64,000 nt of DNA from Mermis nigrescens (GCA_036768485.1 JAVLUZ010000829.1:1-64000), one strand, 5' to 3'; counted from the first letter of the stretch, positions 50,508 through 61,195 are shown. The notes: generated from the letters alone by a model not told the origin. Made by a program: numbers and translations.

Positions 50508-51374
50508 GGCCTTTACACATGGACAATGACCGGCTTTGATACCGCCTGCACAATTATTCGGTTAGTTGTTCTTTTACAAAATGAAGTTTGGTTGATTGAT
50601 TTTATTGGTTGTTCGGTTTATTATTGATTATTGGTTACTTAGTAATTAGTTAATTAAGTAATTTTCAAATGGTGTCCTCATATTTTTCTGGATTCATATT
50701 TTTCATTCTATATGCTAGTATAGTGGTGTTTCCGAGTGGGTATTTGCGGTATATACAGATATCTAAACGGACAGCATGCCACCCGTGGAGATACCTAACA
50801 CACATATGTAACGGTCTGCCGCCATTGGACGCCTTGACCGTTTGGTGAAGATCAATGAAGGGGATCAATGTCGTACTGTACATGTGTTCGTTATTGTAGG
50901 TTTAGGATATGTATGTTGAATAATTAGTTACTTATGTATGATTGTATAGGTACATATACTTCGTTAGTTAATATAGGTACATATGTGTGTGTGTTTATGA
51001 TTGCTTAGATTTGCTCCGCCTACCCGGCAAAAGTGTAGATAGACCTAAATTCTCTAATAAAGCGGCATTCGGGTAACTTAGAGGTATATAGCATGTACCT
51101 AAGCAGCAGTAGGCTAGGTAACATGTTATATTTGCATAAAGCAGTAGGTAGCATTATCGGGGAATCGGGCATCTGCTTCGAAACGTCGATTTGTATTTAA
51201 TTTATATTCTTTGAAAAAGACGCCGAATAATCGAAAAAACAAGCAATTTTCTTGAATTACCAGTCCGAATTCTAAGCATAGCTTTAATCAAAGAAAACTA
51301 CGATATGAATTGCTGCTTGCTTCATTTTAAAAGACAATTTTCAAATAATTAGAGGTTTTCCTATAACCTTTGAG

Positions 51375-51831
51375 TCAAAGGTCGAAAGGTCGCTTACGTA
51401 TTTTGTCAACGTTTTCGGTCCATCGCAATAGGCAAAATCGGTTCGAATTTAGATTATGTATGAAAGTAGGATTACAAAAATAAGCCAAATTGTAGTGAGA
51501 AACACAACAGCAACAATTAAGCAAGCAAATCAAATGACAAAAATTAATGCAGAAATTGGCGAGAAATCGGAAACTTTGGCCACACAATTTTCTAGAAGAG
51601 GCCAGTAAAAATATACAGATTAGTAATGAAATTTGAATCAAGAAATTAATATAATTTGCAAATTAATTTCAAATTCCCGGGCCACTTCCAGCCCCGTAAA
51701 AACGGAAGGCAAATTCAAACTGAAACGCCGTCAAGAGTTCAGACGGGCATCAACGTCTGACCCTTCTTTTAAGCCGCGGGGGACATTGGGTGCAGAGGGG
51801 GTCCTGGGATCAATTCCCATAGTTGACCCCT
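51375..51831. other. Spacer with an unassigned 66-codon frame
   Basis: Unrelated to the sequence after A1. A plus-strand frame at 51633-51833 is basic in its middle (KFKLKRRQEFRRAST) and Gly/Pro-rich at its end, in a locally GC-richer patch (about 51676-51830). It could be a scrap of a retroelement or gene exon; I recognise nothing specific. Confidence 0.3.
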
Positions 51832-52048
51832 AAATATAACATGTTACCTAGCCTACTGCTGCTTAGGTACATGCTATATACCTCTAAGTTACCCGAATGA
51901 CGCTTTATTAGAGAATTTAGGTCTATCTACACTTTTACCGGGTAGGCGGAGCAAATCAACAGATCATAACACACACATATGTACCTATATAACTAACAGT
52001 ATATGTACCTATACAATCGTACATGTACGGCAACTAATTATTCAACAT
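51832..52048 (-). repeat. Inverted core repeat A3, left half
   Basis: Reverse complement of 42235-42455 in block A1 (and of the A2 counterpart), with scattered substitutions. It ends at TTCAACAT, exactly where the GC-rich foldback-like element begins. Confidence 0.85.
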
Positions 52049-52060
52049 GCCGAAATGGGA

Positions 52061-52237
52061 CGTTTTGGCGACGCCGTTTTGGCGACGCCATTTTGGCGAC
52101 GCCGTTTTGGCGACGCCATTTTGGCGACGCCGTTTTGGCGCCGGCCGTTTTGGCGCCGGCCGTTTTGCGGCCGGGCGCGGCCGTTTTGGCGACGGCCGTT
52201 TTGGCGCCGGCCGTTTTGGCGACGGCCGTTTTGGCGC
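52061..52237. repeat. FB-b left inverted end: 14/15-bp GC-rich tandem units
   Basis: Alternating units GTTTTGGCGACGCC (14 bp), the variant with CATTTTGGCG, and 15-bp units GTTTTGGCGCCGGCC and GTTTTGGCGACGGCC. It is CpG-dense in otherwise AT-rich DNA. Open frames across it exist in several phases because of the repeat, not because it codes. Confidence 0.9.
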
Positions 52238-52365
52238 CGAATTAAAATTTTCTTCGAAATTTCTTCAAAAAGACTGTTTTAGCATTCTACATATGCTGAA
52301 ATACATAGCTGTTTCTGCTATTGAAATTGTTTGAGAGCTAACATATGTACACATGCATATATATG

Positions 52366-52454
52366 GTCTGTTTCACATAACTTGGTGCATGAAATTCTGG
52401 TTTACAACAACTTAGAATCGTGAACATAAAAGCACAAAGTTATGTGAAACAGAC
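52366..52454. other. Hairpin with 23-bp arms inside FB-b
   Basis: GTCTGTTTCACATAACTTGG (start of the left arm, 52366-52388) pairs with 52432-52454, which ends in AAGTTATGTGAAACAGAC; there is one mismatch over 23 bp and the loop is 43 bp. It could be a tiny inverted-repeat element or a chance fold. Confidence 0.7.
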
Positions 52455-52827
52455 TATACATATTTGGTGAGCAAAAATGCAAAAAGTAAGTAAATGTCAT
52501 TAATATTTATTATCCGGCGCAAAGCGCCTGAAAAATTTAAGGAATTATGAGGCTAACGACTGATCTACATACAAGATGGGCTTGGGGGGTTTGGGGGTAT
52601 AAGCCAATGGATATTGCTTGATTGATGATATTAAGCGTCAAAAATTAGTGTTAATTCGCCTCAGCTTTATGTACGTGCTCAAATTGACTGTAAACTGCTG
52701 AAATGATGTGAGCACAGGAGCCTGTCCTATATTTCGCACACTACGGTTTCATAATATAGGTGGTAGGTACCTATTAAACATATATATACACAGGTAGTTA
52801 TCACGAATGGGCGTAGGTGCTCTGGAC

Positions 52828-53078
52828 CGTAGGTGGGCGGCTCTAAAGGTCAGGGGGTGCGAAATATTTTCAAAGTCAAATATTGGCCCTAAAAATGGTT
52901 CTGGGCGAAAAAACACCATTTCTGAACGTTTATCGTCGAGCTCTATCGATTGGCATCAAAAAAAACCCGAAAAAAGCAAAAAAATTAAAAATGAAATTCT
53001 GGGGAGTGTAGCTGGGTTTTTGCCATTTTTCGTTGGGTATTTTGCCTTCTGGGGAGTGCATACCCCCCACGCCCAGGT
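52828..53078 (+). mobile_element. Repeat E, copy 1 (inside FB-b)
   Basis: Shares order and sequence with 56588-56843 in reverse complement and with 61196-61400. Landmarks are TAGGTGGGCGGC, GGGGGTGCG, TCAAAGTCAAA, AAAAATGG, a GAACGTTTATC / GAAACGTC-like stretch, CTATCGATTGGCATCAAAAA, TGGGGAGTGCATACCCCCC and CACGCCCAGGTACG. It is about 250 bp with no coding frame of note. The three copies are clearly diverged, so the family is old. Confidence 0.75.
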
Positions 53079-53712
53079 ACGTTTCTCATTGAACACTATC
53101 CAGTGACATTCGCTATCATGTATAGTAGGTACTACACGTTACATGATCCTTAACCTTGCCCTGGGCATTCTAATTTCTGAATCAATTCTACTTTTTATGA
53201 GTATCAGCTTAAAGTTACTTTTGTAGTCACTTTCAATTTTTCAAAGATCTCAAAGCTAAAATATAACAGATTGTGCAATGTGTAATCGGTTTCATTCTGT
53301 TCGAGAGCTTTTATAAAAGTTTAAACTGGCTTCTAAAGTGTTTTAAACTACTAAGAGAGAAAAGATTACAGTACATATATCGAGTTGTATGATGACTTTT
53401 TGACATTGCTAAGAGTCAAGTCTGTGTCATGCTTATATATCACTTTTGTAGCCTAATTTATGCGAACACTAAATTCATTTAACAAGTTCTCCAATAAATG
53501 AAACAGAACTATAGGTGCGTGCATGCATGCATATGAATAAATTTACATATTTACAAGTAATTACATAGGTCTGCGAAAACTTTCTGCTCTGATTCTGTAA
53601 AACTGATTCAACATCTGATTAAAATGGTAACATTAGTCCTTTGAGCTTTAAAAATAAGTTATGGTACAGTTTCTCGTTAATTTCCAGCAATTTTGAGGAA
53701 AACTTTCAGTCC
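53079..53712. other. FB-b interior, AT-rich, nothing recognised
   Basis: Contains ATGCATGCATATG and similar short alternating runs but no gene or repeat unit that I can support. Confidence 0.4.
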
Positions 53713-54000
53713 GGCGCCAAAACGGCCGTCGCCAAAACGGCCGTCGCCAAAACGGCCGGCGCCAAAACGGCCGACGCCAAAACGGCCGGCGCCAAAACGG
53801 CCGTCGCCAAAACGGCCGTCGCCAAAACGGCCGTCGCCAAAACGGCCGTCGCCAAAACGGCCGTCGCCAAAACGGCGTCGCCAAAACGGCGTCGCCAAAA
53901 CGGCGTCGCCAAAACGGCGTCGCCAAAACGGCGTCGCCAAAACGGCGTCGCCAAAACGGCGTCGCCAAAACGGCGTCGCCAAAACGGCGTCGCCAAAACG
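53713..54000. repeat. FB-b right inverted end: 15-bp then 14-bp GC-rich tandem units
   Basis: The inner part consists of 15-bp units (GGCCGTCGCCAAAAC and GGCCGGCGCCAAAAC variants). The outer part, 53874-53999, is exactly nine 14-bp units GGCGTCGCCAAAAC. It is the reverse complement of the left end in unit sequence and longer (about 288 versus 177 bp), showing that unit number changes independently at the two ends. Long open frames on both strands are produced by the 15-bp periodicity. Confidence 0.92.
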
Positions 54001-54010
54001 TCCTAGACCG

Positions 54011-54118
54011 CATACATATCCTAAACCTACAATAACGAACACATGTACAGTACGACATTGATCCCCTTCATTGATCTTCATCAAACGGTCAAGGCGTCCA
54101 ATGGCGGCAGACCGTTAC
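54011..54118 (-). repeat. Inverted core repeat A3, right half
   Basis: Reverse complement of about 42130-42237 of block A1. It continues exactly from the left half across the FB-b insertion and ends at GACCGTTACA, after which homology stops. Confidence 0.85.
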
Positions 54119-55451
54119 ACATACAACTACCTTAACCGCAACAAACTATAAGTACCTATGGGACTCACTTAAGTACCTGACAACACTTAGCGTTGGTCAG
54201 GTTGCTACGGCGATTTGCCTTTATTCAACCGCTTGACTCTCAAATTACTTATCACCTAAAAACTCCTCGGACCTAGATTTGTCCGTACCTAGGGAGATTT
54301 AGGCAGCTACGCCCTAGATACTTAACGCAACAGTAATTAGTAGCCCCGGAATTTCGCCTAGGTCAGTTGACCAATTTTGGACCAAAATAATAATTATCGC
54401 GAAAGATTTGAGAGCTTGTTTTTGCAAAATACCTATGGCGAAAACTATTCCGTTTTTCAGTTCCAATAAGCACAATGAACTATAACACAACAACACAGAG
54501 CTCTAGACTGGGCGGTCATCCTTCATAAAAATTATGCAATAAATTTTATGATTTTAGATCGAAAAATTGGATGATTGAATTTTCGATAAAGTGAAAAACT
54601 AAAAAGTTAAATAACCTGGATTTTTACGACGAGATAATAAAATCCAGGACCGTCCACCAATCCAAAGCTGCCTGCAGTATAATGCACTTCTAGGCAACTA
54701 ATTTGCTAAGTTTATACACGAAAAAATAAGTAAAAGAAAAAGTCGTTCGAACAGACGAAATAAGAGCTATACAAGCTAAACGCAACTCAACGGCGAAAAA
54801 GCACGACCAAAAACTAATACGAATAAAACGAAGCTTCTAGCAGAAACAAATTATGCTTATGACAATAATTTTAACCAATAAGATTGATTAATAAATTCTA
54901 TCTCAACACAGGCTTAACCGGATTAGCGGTCATCGAACATAAAAAGGCAATTTCGAGTCCTATTTTGCCAAGGTTCTCGCAAAATCCAGCAAGAACATTA
55001 TATTTTTGTTGAAATCTCACCTGTGTTCCACTGTAAAGTTCATAATGTGTTAGAGATGGAGTGGGACGAACACGGAATTTACAGCAGGATACGTAAAAAC
55101 ATAAGGACATCCCGTTGAACGATGAGCTATAGCTCGCTTTTCAAGAACCGGGCAGGGTTGCCCGTGTACTGACTTATAGAAAAAGATACGCTCTTCTTTA
55201 GTAGTACAAATGAAATATCCGCTTTCGAGTCAGATCCTCGTGAGATTTTGCACCAAAGACAGGTATAAAAAAATAATCGATTTTCGGCATTCATTTTTAT
55301 AATGTAAGTGCGATTTTCTACATTCGATAGGTAGGTTATTTATTTTTGCCTTGAATAGATTGAAAAAGATAATAAAAAATTAAGTATGAAGAAGTTTTAA
55401 AGAAGAATGTCTGGGTAGGGAATTTTAAGATATTGGGCATACTGTAGGTGT
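54119..55451. other. Spacer, no gene recognised
   Basis: About 1.3 kb without a supported gene. It contains a small hairpin, CCTGGATTTT / AAAATCCAGG (54615-54648), a minus-strand 70-codon frame at 54898-55110 that I cannot assign, and ordinary AT-rich DNA. Confidence 0.4.
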
Positions 55452-55549
55452 GAACGGCTAAATTTCTCGAAACGTGCGATATTATGAAAAATCCCTTTAC
55501 GAACGACTATATTTCTCGAAGCGTGCAATATTATGAAAAATCCTTTTAC
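55452..55549. repeat. Tandem duplication of a 49-bp unit
   Basis: Two adjacent units, each GAACG-CTA-ATTTCTCGAA...AATCC-TTTAC, 49 bp each, with a few differences. Confidence 0.85.
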
Positions 55550-55656
55550 AAATTTACATTACTAACTGATTGCTAACTCCCCTTAAAATTTCAGCGAAAT
55601 CGGTGACTATCGATCGAGGCCGATCTGGGCCCCTTAATTGCAGTCGTCCATAAATA

Positions 55657-55765
55657 TAAGCACAGAAAAATGCTCCGATGGAACAAAAAAGGTGAATATA
55701 CTTCAGTTTCTTTATTGTTAAGGATGTATGTAAAATGAGGGGACTGGGGAAAATTTCCCTATGGG
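55657..55765 (+). mobile_element. Terminal repeat of element T, left piece split by hAT insertion
   Basis: GAAAAATGCTCCGATGGAAC, GAATATACTT, TATTGTTAAGGATG and GGGGACTGGGGAAAAT match, in order, the 5' terminal repeat of element T at 57602-57773. The match breaks at the CGCAGAAG target duplication and resumes at 61841, so this and 61841-61906 are the two halves of one terminal repeat. Confidence 0.72.
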
Positions 55766-56233
55766 CGCAGAAGTAGCGTTGGCAAAAGTCGGACTAAGGA
55801 CTGCTGGATCGTGGTCCAGGACTAGTCCTTATGATCCTCGGACTGTAAGGACTGGTCCTTTTCAAAACCGTAGTGCACTACCGGATCATAGTCTTTTTTT
55901 AGGATCACGGTCCGGACTATGGACTATGATCCTCAATGTTGAATTCACAAATTATTATTTAGTGTAATAACTGTAGATTTGTTTTTCTCTAAAGTTATTC
56001 ACGCACTTTTTGTTGTGTAGCGCTTTAAACAGTAAAGCTTGGAATATATCAAACTCAAAATTCAGCGAAATTTATGATTATTTTGCGTAAAATAACGATG
56101 AAAACAAAAGGGTTTGTAAGGAATGCGCATTTCTACCAACGGGTCGCCCACTGACCAACCTTGAACGACATTTGGAACAAAAGCACCCACTGCTTCATGA
56201 AAAAACTTTGGCGTCACAGAGAAAAGATGCGAG

Positions 56234-57326
56234 GGTGTGGGTAAAATCCGGAAACGGAAACGGAGACGGAAACGGAGGGTAGAAGCCGGAAACGGAAATA
56301 GTGGGTAAAAGCCGGAAACGGAAACGATGGGTAAAAGCCGGAACCGGAAACGATCCAAAGTGGCGGAACCGGGGTTCCCAAGTAGGGCCCATTAGGGTCA
56401 ACACCCCAACCCCGTTTCTGCCGAAATTTCCACAACTGGAGGGGGTTTAGGGGCTTGGATACGGGGTACCCCATTATTCATATGTGAAGCATGACCCCGG
56501 GTCTATCGGGGGTTTCTCCCGCCCTGGAGGCAGTCCAAAGTGGCGGAACCGGGTTACCCCCAAGTACGGCCCATCAGGGTCAACACCACACCTGGGCGTG
56601 GGAGGTTCGGGGGTATGCACCCCCCAGAAACCAAAATACCCCCCCCAGAAATCAAAATACCCCCCAGAATTCAATTTTTGAAAATTTTTTTCCGTTTTTT
56701 CGCAATTTTTTGATGCCAATGGATAGTGCTTGATGAGAAACGTCGAAAAATGGTGTTTTTATCGCCGTACCACCATTTTTAAGACCATTTTTTGACTTTC
56801 AAAAAATCTTGCACCCCCCAGAATTTTCTTGCTGCCCACGTATGGTCAACACCCTAACCTCGTTTCCACCAAAATTTCTTCAACTGAAGGGGGTTTAAGG
56901 GCTCGAAAACGGGGTACCCTATTATTCATATGTGAATCTGACCCCGCTTCAGTCGGAAATTTCGTCGCCTTCGGGGTGGTCCAAAGTGGCGGAACCGGGG
57001 TTGAAGGTCTTGACCCTGATTGGTCCTACTTGGGGAACGCCGGTTCCGTCATTTTAGACTGCCCCAGGGCGGAGAAACCCCCGACGGGACTGAGGTCAGA
57101 TTTACATGTGAATAATGGTGTGCCCCATTTGCGTACCCTGAAACCCCTTCTATGAGTGAAATTTTGACGGAAACGGGTTTGGGGTGTTGACCGTAATGGG
57201 CTCTACTTGGGGAACCCCGGTTCCGCCACTTTGGATCGTTTCTGTTTCCGGTTTCGGCTTTTACCCATCGTTTCCATTTCTGGCTTTTATGATTTCCGTT
57301 TCCGTTTCCGGATTTTACTTTTCCCC
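56234..57326. mobile_element. Foldback-like element FB-c with CCGGAAACGGAAAC subrepeats
   Basis: The left arm (56234-56587) and right arm (57006-57326) are diverged inverted copies. Both start with GTAAAATCCGGAAACGGAAA (right arm in complement), continue with several GGGTAAAAGCCGGAAACGG units and then share CCAAAGTGGCGGAACCGGGG, CCAAGTAG, GGTCAACACCCC, CCATTATTCA and CGGGGGTTTCTCC. A third partial unit (56854-56965) lies between the arms in left-arm orientation. There is no transposase. Target duplications at the outer ends were not found, so the exact limits are approximate. Confidence 0.7.
56588..56843 (-). mobile_element. Repeat E, copy 2, inserted in FB-c
   Basis: A 256-bp segment in reverse orientation relative to copy 1, interrupting a FB-c unit. 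GGTCAACACC occurs on both sides (56578-56587 and 56844-56853) and looks like a 10-bp target duplication. The ends read ACACCTGGGCGTGGG and, in complement, ATACGTGGGCAGC. It contains C-runs around GGGGGTATGCACCCCCC, a 17-bp near-perfect palindrome. Confidence 0.72.
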
Positions 57327-57601
57327 ATGATGCAAAGGAAAATACCGGCGTTCTCCAACCAAAATCAACAAATACGATTGCAAACGCTTTTAATTGAGCT
57401 TCGAGCGGTACGTTCATGTCAGTTTAAGCTTATTGCGACATTACACATAATTTAAAACTCTAACAAAAAAACAAAAAAATTAGAAAATTTTTCATTTTCC
57501 AGGAACTTGTCCTAGATGCAGTAAAACTGGCTATTTCTGGCCTGAACAAGACATTTTTTGTTTTTCGCTAACTTTGAGCCAACTCTCTGAATATCTTGCT
57601 A

Positions 57602-58353
57602 CTAGCAAAGAGAAAATGCACCGATGGAACAAAAAAGATAAATATACTTGGAATTGCGGATTATTAAGGATGTAAAAGGAAAGGACTAGGAAAAATCTAC
57701 CTAAAGTCGCAAAATTTGCTAAAAATCACACTTTCTCTAAGCAACGCAAAAAATCGAAGTGTATTCTGCGGCCAACAGATTAAAATAAATATTTAACCAT
57801 AAAATGATTGAAAAAGTAGCACATTAGATATGCAGTAGCAATGGGCAATGATGATGAGTAATCTAACAGTCTTTCTAAGCCAATTGAATGAATGGTTTAA
57901 AACAGTAGATACGCGTAAGTTGACTTGAAACAGACTAAATGTAGGTACACTAGCATGCCCTTAACGATTGTGTGCACTAATCAATCGGCCCCTGCTTTGC
58001 TTGCTTTAATGCTCAAAACAAAATAAAACAACTTTAAATAAAGTACCACTTAGTTTTCTATTAATCAGGATACGAAGCTAGTTAGCGTTGCTACTTGCCA
58101 GCAATTAAAAAAAATTACAGATTTCGTTAATACACTCTTATCTGAAACTTTGAACATTATTTAAAGAAGACACTTTTTTAGAGGCTGCAGAATATACTTC
58201 GATTTTTTGCGTTGCTTAGAGAAAGTGTGATTTTTAGCAGATTTTGCGACTTTAGGTAGATTTTTCCTAGTCCCCTCCTTTTGCATCCTTAATAATCCGC
58301 AAATCCAAGTATATTCATCTTTTTTGTTCCATCGGAGCATTTTTCTTTGCTAG
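57602..58353. mobile_element. Element T: 752-bp MITE with ~170 bp terminal inverted repeats
   Basis: Left arm 57602-57773 and right arm 58183-58353 are inverted copies from CTAGCAAAGA to CTGCGGCC/CTGCAGCC, with about 90% identity by eye. The element is flanked by TA on both sides (57600-57601, 58354-58355), consistent with a TA target duplication as in Tc1/mariner-type elements, though longer palindromes there make the limit ambiguous. The 409 bp between the arms is non-coding, so this is a non-autonomous element. Confidence 0.82.
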
Positions 58354-58499
58354 TACACTACTTTTAATAAGCATGATTTCAGTACATCAGTCAGTAAATA
58401 CATACAGTAACATGCCACAATAATGACAACAGTCCAAAAACGCGGAAAGCAATATTGTTCTTAACATCAGCATTATCCTTTTTAAACAAGACAACCTTA

Positions 58500-60970
58500 C
58501 ATTATTCAAACAGATCAAAGTTTTTCAGCAAAAACCCAAAACTTTACGCAATATCAAGTGTAAGGAACACTAACGCTTAGATTTTGAAGTAAAATAATTT
58601 TGTAGTATAAACTACATATCAAGAACAAATGAATAGTGCAAACTTTACACAACTACTAGGTGTAGAGAAAACTAACAGTCAGATTCCCAGTTCTGATTTA
58701 ACATGCGAACATTTTGCAAAAAAATTAAGCTTCCACAAGGCTCTAGAACTAAACTTAATATGCAGTGTAAAGCTTACACAACCACAGAGTGTAAAGAAGA
58801 CTTTAGTCGGATTCGTAATTCTAATATTACTCATATATTACGATAAAGATTTATGAAAAAATTGAGTCTCCACAATAAAAAGAGAAGAAATAAACATCAG
58901 TTTCAAACTACTTTACACCACTGTTGAGTGTAATCAAACGCGCTCAACTAGCTTCTCACATTTGATTCCTGGTACATTTTTAGACTTTAGAAAAAGTCAA
59001 GCTTCTCCAAGGCTCTAAAACTAAAGTTAATATGCGGTGTAAACTTTACACAATCACAGAGTGTAAAGAAAATTTCAGTCGGATACGTAATTCTGATATT
59101 ACTCTGATATTACGATCAACATTTATGAAAAAATTAAGTCTCTACAATGGTCCGAGGACAAATAAATATCAGTTGTTAACCACTTTATACCACTGTTGTG
59201 TGCAAACAAACTGGCGTATCACATTTGGTTTCTGGTTCATTTTTAGACTTGAGCTTATGTCCAGACTCATAACCCAGAACTTGACAGAAAAAACCAGACA
59301 GAAACACGTTTAAGTCCCCCATTTTTTGACTTTACACCTCCCGAAAAAGCTAAATACTGATGTAAACAAACGCAATTCGCTGTGACGCGTACCCCTTATA
59401 ATGTATTTCATTTTTATCCTATTCGACCTCGCCCGACTTCTGAACAGAGAAAGTGACGAACAAAAAATGTACAAACAAGTATTTTCCACTGTCCACCACA
59501 TTGTAAACTTTAAAAATCTGAACCTAACGCCCCATTGAATGTAAATCAATTCGATTTGGGCCAGCTTGCTGCCCTTTGATTGTAGTACGTTTGTATGTGC
59601 CAAACTTATGTTCCGCGAAATATTTGATATGATTTACCAATCAAAATACGAAGAAACCTGTTTTTTCGCCCACTTTACACCTCAGATTTCGAACTTTACA
59701 CACCATAAATAACTCGATATAACGTTTTTTTGAACGAGGTTTGCTTCAACGTGTAGCCATTAGAAGTTACTTCTTTTCTATTTCATTCAATTAACCCCAA
59801 CTCTTAAGCGAAAAAGTTGGCGGAGAAATATTGGAAAAAATCTGTTTTTTACTCATCCACTAGAGTGTAAAGTTTAAAACCCTGGTACTAACTGCGTATT
59901 GATTGTAGAAGAGTTTGCTGGTAAGCACAAGATAGCCCTTGATCCGTAGTATATTTCTGTCAGAAAAAAATTCCCAAAATTCATAAGCGGAGTTGTTGGC
60001 AGACATATAGAAGTCGAAAACTCGGCCAAAATGTGTCTTTTCACCCCCATATTATTCGCACTCTTTACACTTCCATTCGAGAACTGAGGCGAAATTCAAA
60101 AAACAACAAAGTGTTATCTGCAGAACCTAAATAGATGAATAAGTCGAATAAAGTGCATGATTTAACCGAAAGAATTAAAAAAATAAAAAAGTCAGCTTTC
60201 AGAAGATTCGAACCATCATATATATCAAATACGAGTCAAAAACCTCTGAAATAAGAAAAATCTGATCAAAAATATGCAATACGGAGTTATCTATCGGCAT
60301 TAGAAAATAAATGTAGATATATTCAAAGTTCACCTCTTCATACCTCAACAAACACTGGCTGTAGAAAATTTTAAAGGTCAAATTCGTTATTCTGACCTTA
60401 CGAAGAACATTTTAATAAAAAATTCATCATCCACGATGCTCTAGGCGCAAAAATGCTTCTCGGTGTAAACTTTACACTTATGCTAATACCGCAATATTGG
60501 GTGTATAGAAACAAAATAAACTGGGATCTGTAACGCTAAGGTCAGGGCACCTTTTTAAGCATAATTAGCATGTTCCGCCTACTTAGCGGAGTAGTTGAAG
60601 AAATATCGTTTTTCGTCTTGAACCCTTTACACTGAAACGATCACAGATCAAGAAATATTGCGTTAAAAGAGAAAATAAAAGAGGTTCCTCGAGAGTTTTT
60701 AAAACTCTACATTATAAAATCAATTAGACTGCACAGAAACCAAAATTGAGTTAGATAAGCTGAAAACAAGCAAAGAGTAAAAAACCCGTATACTTTACAT
60801 TTTTGTGCAACAACCATTGAGTGTAAAGAAATTTTAAGGTCAGATTCGTAATCTGCAGCTTAGGGTCAACATTTTTAAGAAAAATTTGGCCCTCCGCAAA
60901 TTATTTCATTTTTCGGTTTACACTTTACACACTCATTGCTAACTCGGTAGACAGTGTAAACAAAAACAAA
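58500..60970. repeat. Degenerate ~136-bp tandem repeat with TTTACAC / GTGTAAAG motif
   Basis: A unit of roughly 136 bp recurs: (G)TGTAAACTTTACACAA, 10-15 bp, GAGTGTAAAG, then GTCGGATTCGTAATTCTGAT, an ATTACGA-CA-CATTTATGAAAA stretch, and CTCCACAAGGCTCTA. The best conserved pair is at 58759 and 59031 (two units, 272 bp apart). Weaker copies extend to about 60970. The TTTACAC and GTGTAAA words are mutually complementary, so each unit can form a short hairpin. Short frames in the region have no family resemblance. Confidence 0.6.
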
Positions 60971-61195
60971 AAAAGATCGGCATCGAATTTTTTAATTAAT
61001 CATCGATTAAAAAAAACCGCACCTCCCAGATGTGTGCCGTTATAGCTGTGAGGGGGGTGAACAAAAATTTCGCACTCGCTGTAAAAAACATAAGAAAAAA
61101 GGATGGCCAAGTATATTATAGGTAGCGCTATCGCGATGATTGAGTTGTCGATTTTTCAAATAAAATATCAAAATTCTGGGAGGTCATGTATAGTA

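Larger units (their letters stand above)
47625..51374 (+). repeat. Duplicated block, copy A2 (3.75 kb)
   Basis: Second copy of the 3.75 kb block, in the same orientation as A1 and five bases longer because of homopolymer changes. The left flank (ATATTTCTTGTAG) and right flank (TCAAAGGTCGAAAGG) are unrelated to those of A1. Both embedded transposons occupy identical sites with the same target duplications as in A1. Confidence 0.93.
52049..54010. mobile_element. Foldback-like element FB-b (1962 bp) with GC-rich tandem ends
   Basis: Comparison with the uninterrupted core repeat at 42235 and 50913 shows that 1962 bp is inserted here, with CAT repeated at both edges (52046-52048 and 54011-54013) but present once in the empty sites. 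The left end (52061-52237) is a run of GTTTTGGCGACGCC-type units. The right end (53713-54000) is the complement, GGCGTCGCCAAAAC. The outermost part shared by both ends is GGACGTTTTGGCGACGCC. The interior is AT-rich, has no transposase frame and contains one copy of repeat E. The architecture is foldback-like, but the 3-bp duplication differs from the 9 bp of classical FB elements, so the superfamily is open. Confidence 0.8.

Noticed and set aside
51800..51835. tRNA-like T-arm or primer-binding site around GGGATCAATTCCC
   Set aside because: The B-box resemblance is weak, and there is no A-box, acceptor stem or adjacent LTR.
53641..54084. Overlapping open frames of 96-136 codons on both strands with Ala-Lys, Pro-Lys-Arg or Phe-Trp-Arg repeats
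   Set aside because: They are produced by 14/15-bp tandem DNA in the FB-b end, open on both strands at once, and have no independent coding evidence.
56062..57455. Several Pro/Phe/Arg-rich frames around FB-c
   Set aside because: These follow the CCGGAAACGGAAAC and C-run subrepeats and overlap on both strands; the composition explains them.
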